64,000 bases of DNA from Epiperipatus broadwayi (Eukaryota > Onychophora > Udeonychophora > Euonychophora > Peripatidae): the NCBI GenBank assembly GCA_028023455.1, contig JAQFVV010006199.1, positions 8,725,109 through 8,789,108 of the forward strand, in the 5' to 3' direction. Shown one piece after another: positions 34,152 to 47,047 of this stretch. The position numbers and the translations under genes were made by a program. The notes below the pieces were generated by a model. It was not told the DNA's origin. It did no database searches and saw nothing but the letters and a program-made list of their open reading frames with translations. Within the stretch, counting starts at the first letter, position 1; every line of letters begins with the position of its first letter.

Positions 34152-35784
34152 TGAACCGTATTCGAATATGTGCTATTCAAATCACCGGCCTCTTAGGCAG
34201 AGAAGAACATACTCGGAGAGTATGTATGCCCAAACGATAGCTATAAAGTATATAACTAACGTTACATTTCCAGGACATAACTTCTTCTCGACTGTTGAGT
34301 TCAACACCAAGTTCAAAGCACTTTTTTTGTTTGTGTATAAACACGGGCGCCAGCTGCTTATTCTAAAAGAATAGACAACGCACTTTGAATAGTGGCAACT
34401 AACCCAACGCCTAAATCCACGACTAGCTCAGTTGTTTGTAATCACTAATAGATTATACTTAATTAGGGGTTAAAAGACTTGATAAAGAATTTGTTAAAAG
34501 AATTTATAAAAAGAATTGTAAAAGAATTGATAAAAAGAATTGACCGACAAATAAAGTTTAATTTTAAAGATAATTTATTAACTAACATTTATTTACTAAA
34601 TTTAAACATTTTATAATTCTAATAAAACACACGCATATTTTAAATTAACATTTCTAAATAGTCTAAATATTCCTATAGATTCAGTAACAGAACACTCTAA
34701 TTTCATTAATAAATATTGGTAGAATGATCACGCACATATTAACTAATGCACACACATAATAATGATAATAAAGGACTACATAGCATTTGAAATTTAATCA
34801 CACACATATCAATAGTTCATTTATGTATGATATCGAGTTCATATAATTAGACTCTTGGAGGATTCGCATGAATTAATGAAATGCAATGGCTATTACAGTA
34901 TAAACGAAAATAAGCAAATGTTTTACCTAGGATTTTGAACGTAGATTTAACACTTTGTTTTCTTCCAGTATGAATGGTTCCAGTATGAATGCTTCCAGTA
35001 TGAATGCTTCCAGCCGGCTGGGGTGTTTCCTTGCTGAGTTTCCTGATTTTCACGATTATTACTATCGAAGACAATTAGATACGAACGGAGATTTTCTACG
35101 ATGTTAAGCTGACATTATTTCACGGGCAGATCTGCTGTTTTCATTGGACATCTGGGCTGGAGATAAACGTGCATTCCCAAAATCTTCTCAGCACTGCATT
35201 TTGTTGTTAACTGACTCAATTAATTTCCGAACTGCACTCTCTCAATAATTTTGTGAACTGATTTCACTCAATTAATTTGTGGAATTGATTACTGTCCGAT
35301 AAAAAAGGGCTATTTATACCTGCGCCTTGTTGTCTTTCTGATATCTCCGGCAAAGATCTGTTGTCGAATTCCTTATCAATTAATCCTTTGATAAACGTGT
35401 TTTGGAAGATTGCTTAATTAGTAATAGCCATGCAGAGATGTTGTTTTATTTTATTAATAGCCATTGCCGTGTTTTTAATGATAATCTTCTTTTATTTCGC
35501 ATACATTTTATTTATTTACAAATCTCAAATATATACGCACATATATTTTAATACAATTTACTATTTAGTTTTAACATTATTTTTTCTTTAATTAAAATTG
35601 AATGAAAAGAGATTTGTATATTTATATTTTTACGAATACTAATAAAACTATTTAATTCCTATCTTTTTCCAAAACAAACTGAATAAACTCTTCAACATTT
35701 AATTTTATGTTTTTCTTTTATGAAAGATTACTTTAATAATAATTTTAGATAAAAATTATATGTGCCTATATCAATATAGGTACA
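34152..35784 (-). repeat. 5' LTR (right copy)
   Basis: It nearly matches the left copy. Most differences are single transitions, for example within CACGAA versus CATGAA. Its outer end TACA is followed by ATATAT and then, 9 bases on, by the Tigger-like element. Confidence 0.92.
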
Positions 35785-35793
35785 ATATATATA

Positions 35794-36952
35794 CACCTGG
35801 TCTCTTTTTACGCGGACTTATTTAACACGATTTTGAAGTTACGCGATTCATGTTTCACCGGAAGTCGAACTTTCACGCACTTACATTATATTGAAAGTAA
35901 TAGCACATTATTGGAATTTGACTTTCATCTTAGTAATTTCAATATTTTCAGTACTTTATAATAGTAAGATTTTATGCAAATAATGAAATTAAAATCATGA
36001 TTTCCACATTTTATGTATACACACATTAAATTTTACAAGATTATAATGTAAATTTGTTCAAACATTGTGCGTGTTAATTTTGCATTTTAAATCACATTCT
36101 GTTTTTGCTTTTTAAAAAAGAACGTTTAATCAATTATTAATCATTTAGTGTCCGCAAGTTTATTTTTAAAAGGTGAGTAATAGCAGTGAAACAAAATTTG
36201 ATTTTTAAACAGAATTGAAAATTAAAAAATTAAAGACAAAAATAAAAGTTTAGATACAGAAGAAAATGTAGAAAAAGATAATGAAACAGAAGTGGAACTT
36301 GTTCCTTTCACTTCCAAAATGATTCAAGGTCTTCAACTTTCTAATCAGTTGGCAAATTATTTTCTTACTAATGACACTAATCACGAACGTGCTCTTAAAT
36401 TCCAACGAGAGCTAAATGGTTGTATGTCTGGATATTGCGAGCTTCATAAATAATTAATAAAATCATCATCTCAAAGATTAATTACTAATTATGTTGTCAC
36501 TAGAAAACCATTAAAACAACATGAGAGTGAAGTTGGCACTAGTTATAGTTCCTCTTGTGAAGAATCTTTACTAGTTTGCAAACGAACCTGTTTATTGGTA
36601 AATAGCGTTAATAATTAAAACGTGTATTAAAAAATTTAAATTAATGTACTGTAAATTATGCATGAAAATATATTATTTTGAATAAAATTAAATATTATAG
36701 TTAAAAAAAGTTTGTCTTGTATCAATTTTTTTCAAATTTCAAATTTTTTATTAGTCATATTTTATTTCCTTTTTTTTTTTTTTGTGTGAATTTTAAAGTA
36801 ATTTTATGTTGGTGCTTTGCTTTTACATGAATTTTGAAAAATCACAGACCGCATCCCCCCTTTATCAATGCAAGTTACGTCTATTTTTGCGCGATTTCAT
36901 TTGCGCGTGTTTTCTGAGGAACCTATCTATCGCGTAAAACGAGACCCAGGTG
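35794..36952 (+). mobile_element. Tigger/pogo-like DNA transposon, internally deleted
   Basis: The inverted ends CACCTGGTCTCTTTTTACGC and GCGTAAAACGAGACCCAGGTG differ by small changes, and TA flanks both sides (35792-35793 and 36953-36954). TA duplication and a CTCGTTTTA-GCG end resemble Tigger elements of the Tc1/mariner superfamily. Only the last part of a transposase remains. It sits between the LTR element and Penelope-like copy L. Confidence 0.82.
36241..36617 (+). pseudogene. Tigger-like transposase C-terminal remnant
   Basis: The plus-strand reading has an acidic stretch (EENVEKDNETEVE), then LQLSNQLANYFLTND and ERALKFQRELNGCMSGYCELHK to a stop at 36451-36453. The same frame then continues past the stop with RLITNYVVTRKPLKQ. 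The pattern matches the C-terminal tail of Tigger transposases after the DDE domain (a FxRELxxxxxxYxELYK-type helix). The catalytic DDE domain and the CENP-B-like DNA-binding domain are absent. It has no function on its own. Confidence 0.65.
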
Positions 36953-36956
36953 TATA

Positions 36957-37432
36957 TATGTATATCATATTGCAAAATTCACAACTAATTTTATAAACAA
37001 ACACTACTCTATTTTTAATATTACCCATCCTTTTTGAGTTGCACATCCATTTCCCTAAAGATTTACTATTTTGCTATCCTATCTTAATATCATCAGGTAA
37101 CTTTTCTTTTATCAATGTGTTATATAAATGCTCTGAATATGAAACTGGTACCCACTTTCTATTTTTATACCTATGTCCTACACTATCTTTTGTATTATTA
37201 TTATTATTTCTGAAAAAAAAATTAATATCTTTTCATATCCTATACTAACAAAATCATTCTCAATTTCCAATTTCTGTTCAAATACTTATTTTATATTCAA
37301 TGTTAACCTATAACTTAAATCTTTTCAAAGCTGTTATTTTCTGTGACCATGGCTGATATGAATTTGAATCAATTATACTTCTTTTGTCTTTATCCTTAAC
37401 ATATGTTGAATAAGTATTTCACAATTATTCCT
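36957..37432 (-). pseudogene. Penelope-like copy L, proximal half
   Basis: This is the inverted copy of 37432-37900. The arms meet at AAGTATTTCAC (37412-37422) and GTGAAATACTT (37443-37453) with a 20-base spacer. Minus-strand reading repeats the linker and the GMGNIKNRV string before the endonuclease. It then ends at the Tigger-like element and resumes at 29988 beyond the LTR element. Confidence 0.8.
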
Positions 37433-38370
37433 TTTAATAATGGTGAAATACTTATTAAACATTATGTTAAGGATATAGATAATAGGTATAATTGATCCAA
37501 ATTCATATCAGTCATGGCTGCAAAAAATAGCAGCTTTGAAAGGATTTAAGTTAAAAAATGACAGATTAACAATGAATATAAAAGAAGTATTTGAACAGAA
37601 ATTGAAAGTTGAGAAAGAGTATGTTAGTACAGGATATAAAATAAAAGATATTTAAAAAATTTTCAGAAATAATAATACAAAAGATAGTGTAGGGCATAGG
37701 TATAAAAATAGAAAGTGAGTTTCAGTTCCATATTCAGCATATTTATATAAGACATTGATAAAAAAGTTACCTGATGATATTAAAATAGGATGGAAAAATA
37801 GTAAATCTTTAGGAAAATGGATGTGTAACTCAAAAGGGATGGGTAATATTAAAAATAGGGTAGTGTCAGTTTATAAAATTAGTTGTGACCTTGAGATTGT
37901 CATGGAAAAAGCTAAGGAGCATGGTAGAGCAATTAACAGAAAGGATATAAGATCAGTGCCATATATACAATTTTTGGATATTGGACATAAAGAGAATTGC
38001 GAAAAAAATATTCAGGTAATAAAGTATAATAAAAATTACAAGTTAAAGAAAATGTTATGAAACATTGTATATTCAAGAAAATTTAAACAAATGTGTAAAC
38101 ATAGTTAAAGGTCTAGCACAATTAGGGGGGGGGGCATTGCTAGATTATTGGAAACTTTAGAGTTTTTTAAGATTACTTGTATATATATTTGGGGAGGGGG
38201 AAACTGTAATAAGTTAATCATTTTATGTATATATATTTATTTTACTAATTATATTTAATGTATTATGTTTTAATAATTATATTTATTGCACTGTAATGTA
38301 AATAATGTCCATTGGGGGAGTTGCTGTATGGTAATTGGTCAAGTGATTGTGTAAAAAGAAACACATTGAA
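37432..38370 (+). mobile_element. Penelope-like copy R
   Basis: This is a 5'-truncated retroelement copy whose coding part covers the end of the polymerase region and a GIY-YIG endonuclease (37486-38060). It is followed by a 3' part with a poly-G run (38126-38135) and the end GTGTAAAAAGAAA near 38362. It is mirrored by copy L, so the two form an inverted dimer. Penelope-like elements often insert as truncated, inverted or tandem partial dimers. Confidence 0.72.
37486..38060 (+). pseudogene. Penelope-like polymerase end and GIY-YIG endonuclease
   Basis: The first frame, to the stop at 37653-37655, gives SWLQKIAALKGFKLKNDR and VEKEYVSTGYKIKDI, a linker of unknown fold. After a break the 101-residue frame at 37755-38060 begins with IKKLPDDIKIGWKNSKSLG, then NRVVSVYKISC (the GIY-like strand), KAKEHGRAINRKDIRS and FLDIGHKENCEKNIQVIKYN. 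A one-base shift near 38056 would extend it into ETLYIQENLNKCVN. The order VYKISC, KEHGRAI, TGH-like box and a final helix fits a GIY-YIG nuclease of Penelope-like elements. The YIG half is degraded. No host function is suggested. Confidence 0.68.
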
Positions 38371-41264
38371 AAGGTTCCATTAAGGAATGAATGCCAGATT
38401 GATGTATTAAATAATATGTTTATTTATAATGAGTTGTCTATTTCAATTTTATTTTAAATTGATTGTTTTTAATTTTATATATAGAAGCCAACATTATGGA
38501 CAAATTTTAACATTAAAATTTGCTCATTTAAAGTATTTATAATTATTTAATTAGAAAACTCTTTGCCTAGGATAGTATCTAATCAAGGTCAACTACATCA
38601 GGCTAAGAGTTAAAGTAAAACTATCAGGCTATTGCATTCAAAATGAGAATTAAATATAAATAATTATATGAACTTAGCCAAGCCATGAGAACATTACATA
38701 TTGCAAATTAATGTAATCCTAATAAAGAGGAAGATCAAATACTTTAAAATATTAAAATGAATAAAATAAAAATCAATAAGATTATCTCAATTTGTGACAC
38801 TTTGTACTTTTAAATCGAGTATGTGAAAAAAAAGTTTAATTTTGGATAAAATAAAGCTAAAATATTTCTAAAATATGTGTATTTTAGAAGTTATAGGCTT
38901 AGTTATATAAAAATAAATGTTAATTCAATCCCATATTCTCTGATTTTAAAATATGAGCTCATAAGGGAGTTTAGAGTATGTACCTTATAGAAACGAGATA
39001 AGGACATGGATACATAAATATATCAAGAGTCAAAAATGAATAAAATATAAACAACTTCCCAGAAGTCAGAAACAAATTTTTATATTTATAAAAGGTTTTT
39101 TTTCTTTTTGTAAATATATTTTATGGCTTAATTTAAATTAAATCTGATAATGAGATGTTTCAAAAACCAGATTAGTGGTAATTATCAGATTACTCTTTTG
39201 CATTTTAATGTTACTCTAGTGGCAATTTGAGTATCCTAAAAAATCACATTTGGACTTTTGAAAATAGAAAATAACAATACTAAAGTGAAATACATAAAGA
39301 GAACAGTTACCTTTTTCTTATTGGCTACTTGTTTTAATGCTATTGGAGAAACTAAATTTAAAAAAATCTTTGTTGAATAAATTCCATTTTTTAAATGTGT
39401 ATGAACAGTTATAAAACCATCATAAGGCTATGAAATTCTGTTCTAAAATTTAAAATTACAATTATATTGATTAAGTTATCACAAAAATTCAGTACTATGG
39501 TATTTGACAGAATATAACAAATATAAAGATTTTAGTTTTCTTTTTATTATTACTTCAAATTTCTTAACATATATTTTTAAAAATAAAATCTATCTCAAAA
39601 AAAAATCTAATTATAAACATGAAAATATTTTTTTTACTTATTTTTATACAAATATTTTGTTAAAATAATTACAAATATTTAAATAAGCCTATGAAATTAT
39701 GCAATTTTTTTGCTCATCGCTAACAACAATTAAAATGGAGTAGTTTGTTTATACATCCAAGATCAAAGAATATACTAATCAGTGACCTTCTAGGCTTTTG
39801 TTGACTTATCTATAGTTTTTCTTTATGGACCATTGTCATCTTTAGATTTTTTTAACTAGTAAATCAATATTACCAATTTTTACTATCAAATGAGTACAAA
39901 ATAGGGCAAAATAATGCTAAAAATAGTCACAATAGTGAGACCTAAAGCCAAAACATGGCAGCACAATCACTGCACTCCATGGTTCATTGTTTATCAGAAA
40001 CACAGAGCTAAAGTAAAGCAAGACCAAAAAATAATACACAGCAGGTAGGAAGCTGGAGTTGATAGAAATGGGAAGATATGTTCTCATTATGCATTAGCGT
40101 AGTTATATATACCAGAAAAAAATAGGAAAAGATTGCCTATAGAGTTTTATGCAGCCAAAAGAATGAGTCTTTAATATGTAGAATGATTCAGAGTTATAAT
40201 AATTCTCTAATTGTCTTACAAAAAAGATAGCCTTTAAAAATATATTTTTCATTACTAAGTTAAATAAAACTATAATGACAATTTTCTGCATGAAAGAAAT
40301 TATTAAGAGTATATATTAGTGTATTAAAGTTTATATTAGTTGGATAAATCTTATATTTAATTATAATCTACTCAAAAAATTAAATAAGTAATAAAAAAAT
40401 ACTCAGTTGGAAAACATGCAATTATCTATCAAATTAAAATAAGATTTAATGCTGTTTAATAAATTGATTAATTAACAGATAATAAGAAAACTAATTTATT
40501 AATAGAAGAATAAACTGTTTGGAAAATGTTTTCAAGAAATTCAGATTACTCCAGAAAATGACAACTATAAAAAACAGAAAACAAGGGAGAAATCAATAGG
40601 GTCACAAAAAAGCCAGTTAGAGATTGATGAGAAGCATCTACAACGAGAAATTAGTTTATATACCCAGCTAAAAATGAAATCAGAAATCTAGAACTTTAAA
40701 TACACTTACCTTATTTACATTACAATTTAAGTGTGCCTTAGGACTAAATTAGAAAAAATATAAGTAAAGTTAATAGCTAATACTACATACATTTATCTCC
40801 ATGTTTTAAGTATTTTTATTGAAATAAAAATACATTTAATTTAAAGTATTTTGGTAATTTCTTTAATTGATATATGTAGTGCCGATTTTAGGATCATCAA
40901 AGTTCGCAGAGAACTTGTCATCTAGATTGGGAAAAGTTAATAATGCAAACTTCTATCCAGCTAAAAAGTTGGTGGAAACGCCTTTAGAATAATTTTTAAA
41001 AAATAGCAATTGAAAATTCTAAGCACTATGATAGTGACAAGTACTTGTTCAGATTATCAGTTACATAAAAGATACTATATTGTTTTTTAAAAAAGTGGTT
41101 TTAAAGAAGAAAATTAACTCGTAACTGGAATCGGGAGAAAAGTAATGAAACATTTATCGGAGGGGGTGTGTAAACTTGATTTTATTTTTTCATATAAAAT
41201 TTGAATTTTTGTACTCATTTTCTTCACAACTTTATGTTTTTTAAATAAATATATGTACAATATA
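38371..41264. other. AT-rich DNA, nothing recognised
   Basis: There is no repeat copy known from the rest of the window and no credible frame. Confidence 0.55.
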
Positions 41265-41340
41265 GTACTATAAAAGAACCTTGAAAGTCTGTGTTCAAAT
41301 CTCCTATATTATATCTAGACTCCAAGTATATATATATATA
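41265..41340 (+). mobile_element. SINE 3' fragment, copy 5
   Basis: CCTTGAAAGTCTGTGTTCAAA and the following CTAGACTCCAAGTATATATA match the tRNA-like 3' end and tail of SINE copy 3. The ribozyme part is missing. Confidence 0.6.
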
Positions 41341-42274
41341 AAAAAGTATATATTTCAAATAATATAATATAAATTCACATTCATGCATTAAGTGTATTTT
41401 ATTATATAAAATCGGATGTAGCAATATCATTGTGAAATGGTAGCATTAATATTATTCCTGTGGTAATTTGATTACTTTTGTTCCCTCAGTCAAAATTTAT
41501 TTGTCTGGAACTAATTTTATATCAAGAAAGAGGATCTTCTATATATATATGTCATTTCTTATAGTCATTTTCCAGTAACTTATTTACACATTTTTATATA
41601 TGTACTCACATGAAAGTATATATATATATCATTATAATAAAAGAGCTTCATGTTGTAATAGTCAATATAACTGCATGATATGTCTATAACATGAATTCAA
41701 ATCCAGGTAAAATTTGTGATTTTTTTTTTTTTTTAAATAACTAAGATTTTTCAAACGAACTTAATTTTTTTTTTTCATATTGCTAATCTAATTAACTATC
41801 CAAATATTGGTCTGTAAATAGGTATTTATCTGTTGTTAACTAGAAATTAAAGTCAAATAAAATAAACCGATAACTTTTACTAGCTAGTAGTTGAATAGAC
41901 TGGTGGATATTTTCTTCTGTAAAGGGATTTCAATAGGCACTTGGTCTTCTGAATTACGGCAGATTTGCCTATCCTCCTACTCATTAATCTTTCAAGACAG
42001 AAATTATTATATTACTTAAATTATTATTGAAATGTAAAATAAAAATACTTAGCACATAGCAAGAAAGAATAATCTGAAAATAACCTAACAATAATGTTTC
42101 TTTTTTTTTTTTCCAGTAGTGTATTACTAAACTATAAGAGTGGTTTTTAATTAATACAATTAAGGTGCTTTTTTCCAGATTTTAAATGTTTATGGAATTT
42201 TGTGACTTACATACATTTCAACATTTATAAATCTAGAAGACTAATATCTAATGTTTTAATACAAATATAGTTGT

Positions 42275-42360
42275 ATAAGATAGAATGGATGTCTGAAGGA
42301 AGCTTGAAAGTCTACATTTAAACCTCCTGTAATTACATCAAGCATAATATCTGCAGATGT
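42275..42360 (+). mobile_element. SINE 3' fragment, copy 6
   Basis: AAGATAGAATGGATG, GCTTGAAAGTCTAC and CCTGTAATTACATCAAG match the SINE 3' half. The B-box region reads ATTTAAACC and is degraded. Confidence 0.6.
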
Positions 42361-43528
42361 ATGACACTTCTTTTATTAGTGATGATGCCTGCATGATTTT
42401 ATAAATAGGATATAATTGCACATACATTCTTATGACTTAAATTAAAAATTCCAAGCCTTAAGTATAAAATAGATGAATGGAAAAAAAATAGCTAATTGTA
42501 TGGCATTTTTGTGATTTTGCTTTTAATATGTTAATATGTTTTTATATATTCAAATAAAATAGTTTGTTATAATTTAGTATATGATGCATGAAAAGATTCA
42601 TTTTACTTTTACTTATTTTCCAAACTAAAAAAAGTCACATTATTCACTCACTGCAAGTGAATATTCTAAAGTGTTTCTGCATAATTTTAAAAGTTATGGT
42701 ATATGTTTCTTAATGTCATAGTCATAATCCTACTATGCAAGTAATATAATAACTGCTTATGTATGACAAGTAGTTTCATGGAGAAAAATTCACAGATTTA
42801 TAAGTAGGAACTCCATGTTTGTTTGTTTTTTTTCAAATTTCTGAATAAGACTGCCAAAAAATCAAAACTATCAAGTGTTAATACAAAGCAATTGTGAAAT
42901 ATGCATGCTGAGAAGTATGTATTTTTATAAACATTCTTTTTCCTTTTCTGTTATTTCCTAGCATGTTTCTTTAAGTCTAAATTTCCTATTCTATCCTTAA
43001 ATATTTCACTTCTACTATTATCATAAACTGACTTATTTTTTGTTGTTGTTTTGTTTATTACAGTTTTTTAAGTTCCATAAAAAAAAATTAACTTTTATTT
43101 AATAAGTTTCCTATTCTTTTATATTAATTCCTAAAACATAATATGTAAGACACACATTTTGAATATTCACACTGAGATATACTTACCATCTATTCCTTTC
43201 CTATATTTTGATGCCTGTCTTAACTAACTTGTCCAACATCATTTCCAATTAATCCAGTTTGAAAAAAATACAATTAAAAATTATTTTAGTAATTCTGTTC
43301 TCATTCATAAATTTTAATCTTCCAAACATTTTAAATTCATTTTTAACATTTTTTATGATGATCATTCGTTTTCTTTGTATAAGCTTCATTTACAAACTAT
43401 ATGTATTCCCTAAATTATGCTTTTTTTATTATCCTGAATCTTATTAAAAGCTATCAATAATTTAATACTTTATATAGTAATAATATATATTCTTATTCCT
43501 GGTTTATATATATCTAGTAATAAGTCAT
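42361..43528. other. AT-rich DNA, nothing recognised
   Basis: The 62-residue frame at 43259-43447 is hydrophobic and low-complexity, with no supporting context. Confidence 0.5.
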
Positions 43529-43854
43529 ATACAAGTGGTCCTCTACTTCCGTACATTATAGTACGTTCTACTTTCATACAATTTGCTATTTCATATAAAA
43601 AGTAACAAAAAGACACCATGTGTTAAGAAATTTTTTTATCAAGAAAAGAAAAAGAAGAATACAATTCAACTATCTCTTGATAAATTTATAAAGAAAACAC
43701 CAGACACTAATCAATAAAGTGTTATTTATGTACTATACATTCAAGTTTTTGTTCTTATCAGCTACTGCAATAAATCAATCAGCACTTATTTATAAATACA
43801 GAATAATGATTTACATTTTGATATAATATTAAGTCCATTAAAGTATGAAGATTG

Positions 43855-44065
43855 GCTATCTTAATATAAACTGAGCTTTGATTGTATGTATGTGTGGAGA
43901 TGATAATCTGGACCAACTGACGAGTGCTGTTTTATCACAAAATATGTATATTGGTGATTATTTACCTTTTCGATATTGTGTGATCAAGTGTATCAGTGGT
44001 ATGAGATAGCATGGATGATTGAAAGTCATGAGAAAGTCTGAGTTCAAACCCCTTATATATAATAT
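43855..44065 (+). mobile_element. Hammerhead-type SINE, copy 7
   Basis: Nearly full-length, from CTTAATATAAACTGAGC to GAGTTCAAACCCC. All blocks are present in order. It lies inside the possible Tigger-like element. Confidence 0.78.
43904..43959 (+). ncRNA. Hammerhead of SINE copy 7
   Basis: Core CTGACGA (43917-43923), stem II AGTGCT/ATCAC with one mismatch, AAAA in place of GAAA, stem III ATA/TAT around TG, then UA and stem I CCAA/TTGG. A CpG-type loss probably explains AAAA. It is probably inactive. Confidence 0.72.
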
Positions 44066-44811
44066 TAAGTTGTAACTTTTTAGTATTATTAATTTTATTT
44101 CTAAAGTCATAATAAATTTATTTTTATTCCTTTGAGATGTTTATCAATTACTTTTATTATTAGAGAATTCTCCTCATCAATCACATAAAAACTTAACAGG
44201 GTTTTGGTTGTTTATCATCTGTGATTACAGCAATTAATTTTTCATACAGTAAATCCTGCTTCAGAAAACACAAAATCTAAAATGCAATTATTAATAGGAG
44301 TAAAAGCCTATGCAAATTTAAAAATATTTTCAAATAATTAACATGTCACTTTATTTATATAATTGTAATAAGAGTAATAAACCCAATGAAAAGAGTATTG
44401 AATTTTAAACTTTATGAAAAATAAGCCATCCAGATTTTTTTAATGAATCTAATAACTATATATCTTATACATTTTTAATAATTTTATAAATATTAATCTT
44501 TCATTTTATTCTTATTTTTGACTGACTTTTTTTTTTGCATAAACTGTTTTATATATGTGTGTTTGTTATTCTACATTTGTAGAACTTTTAAACTTTTAAA
44601 TAATTTATTTCTATAGCTTTAATTATTTCATTAACAATGTAATAAAATTTAAGGTAATATTTTTTTTTAAAAAAAGTAGAGAACTGCCTGTATATGCTAA
44701 TGGCCCTCATTAAAAAATACATATTTTAAAAGCACTTTCTGATAGTTTTTTTTACATTTCTCTATTTTCGTACATTTCAACTTTCATACACATTTCAGAG
44801 GGTACAAATGG

Positions 44812-44825
44812 GGGGGGGGGGGGGT
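44812..44825. repeat. Poly-G tract
   Basis: A run of 14 G in AT-rich DNA. Comparable runs lie near 26710 and 38126. Confidence 0.9.
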
Positions 44826-44830
44826 GTATA

Positions 44831-47047
44831 TTATATATGTTCGAGATTTTTTTTTTTTATTTAGAAAAATACTAAATCATCACATTTTTTTTTTTAAAAA
44901 AAAAACATTATTTTCTATAAAAGATTTTATTTAAAAAAAAAAGAATTTCCATTTTCATTAATTGAAAAGTGAAATAAAATTCTGCTTCATTATTTAATGC
45001 ATTTTCTTTATTTGCTCAACTGAGTTTCAAGTTTCTACTTTTATTTTTCCAGAATCACAATAATTTATACAAATATACGATTTAAATTCAAAATAACTTA
45101 TCAAAAATAATACTTTGTTTTATTTTATTTCTCAAAGCTAACAAAAAGCGTTAGAAAGAAAATAATTTTTAAGACAAAAGAATATGTAAATAAATCCCTA
45201 TTTACAAAATGAGGAAATCCAACACTGAAAATACAACAGATTATTTTATAAATGTCAGTAAGACTGGGAAAATGATCATTTTTTTCTTGATGAAAAAGAT
45301 TAAATTTTTATTAGTAGGAGGGTTGTTTTTTTCCTGAAAATAATTGTTTATTTGAAATATAATCCATTAATATTGAAAAAGATTAAACAGCGTACAATAG
45401 TTAAAATATTACTCATAATTAATTGTAGAGGGCAGCACTTTTTAACATTACACAAAAGCTTCTCTAGAAAATCACACACATAAAAAAAAAAGAAAGCAGG
45501 AGAGAAAAGAACGTGCAATTAGATTACTAAAGAGAGAGAGAGAAAAAACTACTTTTAAAAATGTGCTGAAGTAGAATAAAAGTGAAAGATTAATACTTTT
45601 TATTATAAGTAAGATTTCTATTTGATTGTAAAATAAATGAAAGTATCTTCAATATAAAGAGAAGCCATATCTTGAATGTCACAAAATCAATTGTCATATA
45701 TTTCAGGCAATTAAAAACAAATTGTAATCGCATGAATATAAATTATCTTTGAAAAGCAGATTTACTGATATCAAATAGTTATTACGGTAATGGTCTTAGT
45801 GATTAAACAATAAGAATGGTTCATTTGGCCTCAATGATAATTATTATTTCTTTCTAATTAACCCTTTACCGCACTTATATTATCACAATAGAACATAATG
45901 TTATGTGATAGTGAATTAATTGCCCATAAATACTATTTTTAGCTATACTGTTTTAATAACGTTTAATTCTCAGAAGATTACAGTTCTACTTTATGCGACT
46001 GTAGATTAATAAAGTCATTAAGTAATAAATGAGTTCTTCACATACTATATATATACTCGTATATACACAGGCCGTTTTCAACCAGTTCGCTTTCATTTTT
46101 ATAACAGTAACTATATTAAAGCTTTAATATTTCAGATTTTTTTTATATAAAATCATTTACTCCTATCCATGCCTATGGCCGTCAGAATCAAAAATGCATT
46201 TAAATGCCAGTCAAAACTAAAATTTTGTTATTGCAGAACTACATCTAGGAACAACTTGTAATGAGTGGTTTACTAGTATAAAAGCAATGAAATTATTGTT
46301 TCTTCTATCCTTATAATAAAATTATAACTTGGTTTCTTTTTATAATTCATAAATTTCTAACTTTCCCTTTTCATAAAAAAAAAAAAAAGTACTGATTATA
46401 ATTGGTTCATTTAATTAAGGATATTAATTGCTTCCATAATGGAATTCACCTATAACATTTTCTATAATTAGTCACATATAAAACACTAATGACAGTACTT
46501 TTTGAATTTTGTCAGCATGGATGGCAGTAGTTCAGTATATTATATGAATAGATACTATTGATTAACAGTATAGCATTACAATAGTTCAAAGATATGCCAT
46601 AGTAGCAAATTTTGAATTAAATACTCATGGTAATGTGAAGCTATGTGACATTTGTCAGCATGGATGGCAATAATTAAAATATATTTATAAGAGCTTATAC
46701 AGTATTTAGTATTGTGCCCTGAATGAATTATATAACACATTTAACTTAGGAATGCTAATAATATTTGAATTAAAATTTATCACTGAGGTAAAACTAATAT
46801 TTTAAATTACTCTTTGGCTTATACTGTTTACATTTTTATAGTTTTTTAAAGAACTACTGTAATTTTGAAATGAACAAATCTCTAGATATATGTTTAATGA
46901 TTGATTTTTTATTGATGTCATTTGATCTTGGACTTATATTGATAAAAAAAAAAAAAATAGTAAAGATAGAAAGATCAAATCAGGAATGACAAATTTAAAT
47001 AGGAGAATTAAAATTATTTAATAATTCCATTACTAGATATTATGTAA
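44831..47047. other. AT-rich DNA, one short direct repeat
   Basis: TTTGTCAGCATGGATGGCA occurs twice, at about 46509 and 46650, and is probably a small local duplication. Nothing else was recognised. Confidence 0.5.

Larger units (their letters stand above)
29989..35784 (-). mobile_element. Non-autonomous LTR retrotransposon, 5.8 kb
   Basis: Two direct repeats of about 1632 bases (29989-31620 and 34152-35784), differing by eye at fewer than 20 positions, flank a 2.5-kb interior. On the minus strand the LTR begins TGTACC and ends GTTCA. A purine-rich AAAAGGAAGGGCGGTG (polypurine tract) touches the downstream LTR. A TGGCTTTACCC...GTGGGCC region after the upstream LTR fits a primer-binding site. 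The only long frame is gag-like, and pol is absent. ATATAT flanks both ends, so a short duplication is plausible but ambiguous. Highly similar LTRs indicate recent insertion. Confidence 0.92.
43529..44830. mobile_element. Possible decayed Tigger-like element with nested SINE
   Basis: The left end AGTGGTCCTCTACTTCCGTAC and the later CTCTATTTTCGTACATTTCAACTTTC (about 44761-44786, written in parts) resemble the end and subterminal direct repeats of Tigger-type elements. A poly-G run stands where the right end should be, and no clean inverted end or TA pair was seen. This is a weak call. Confidence 0.35.
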
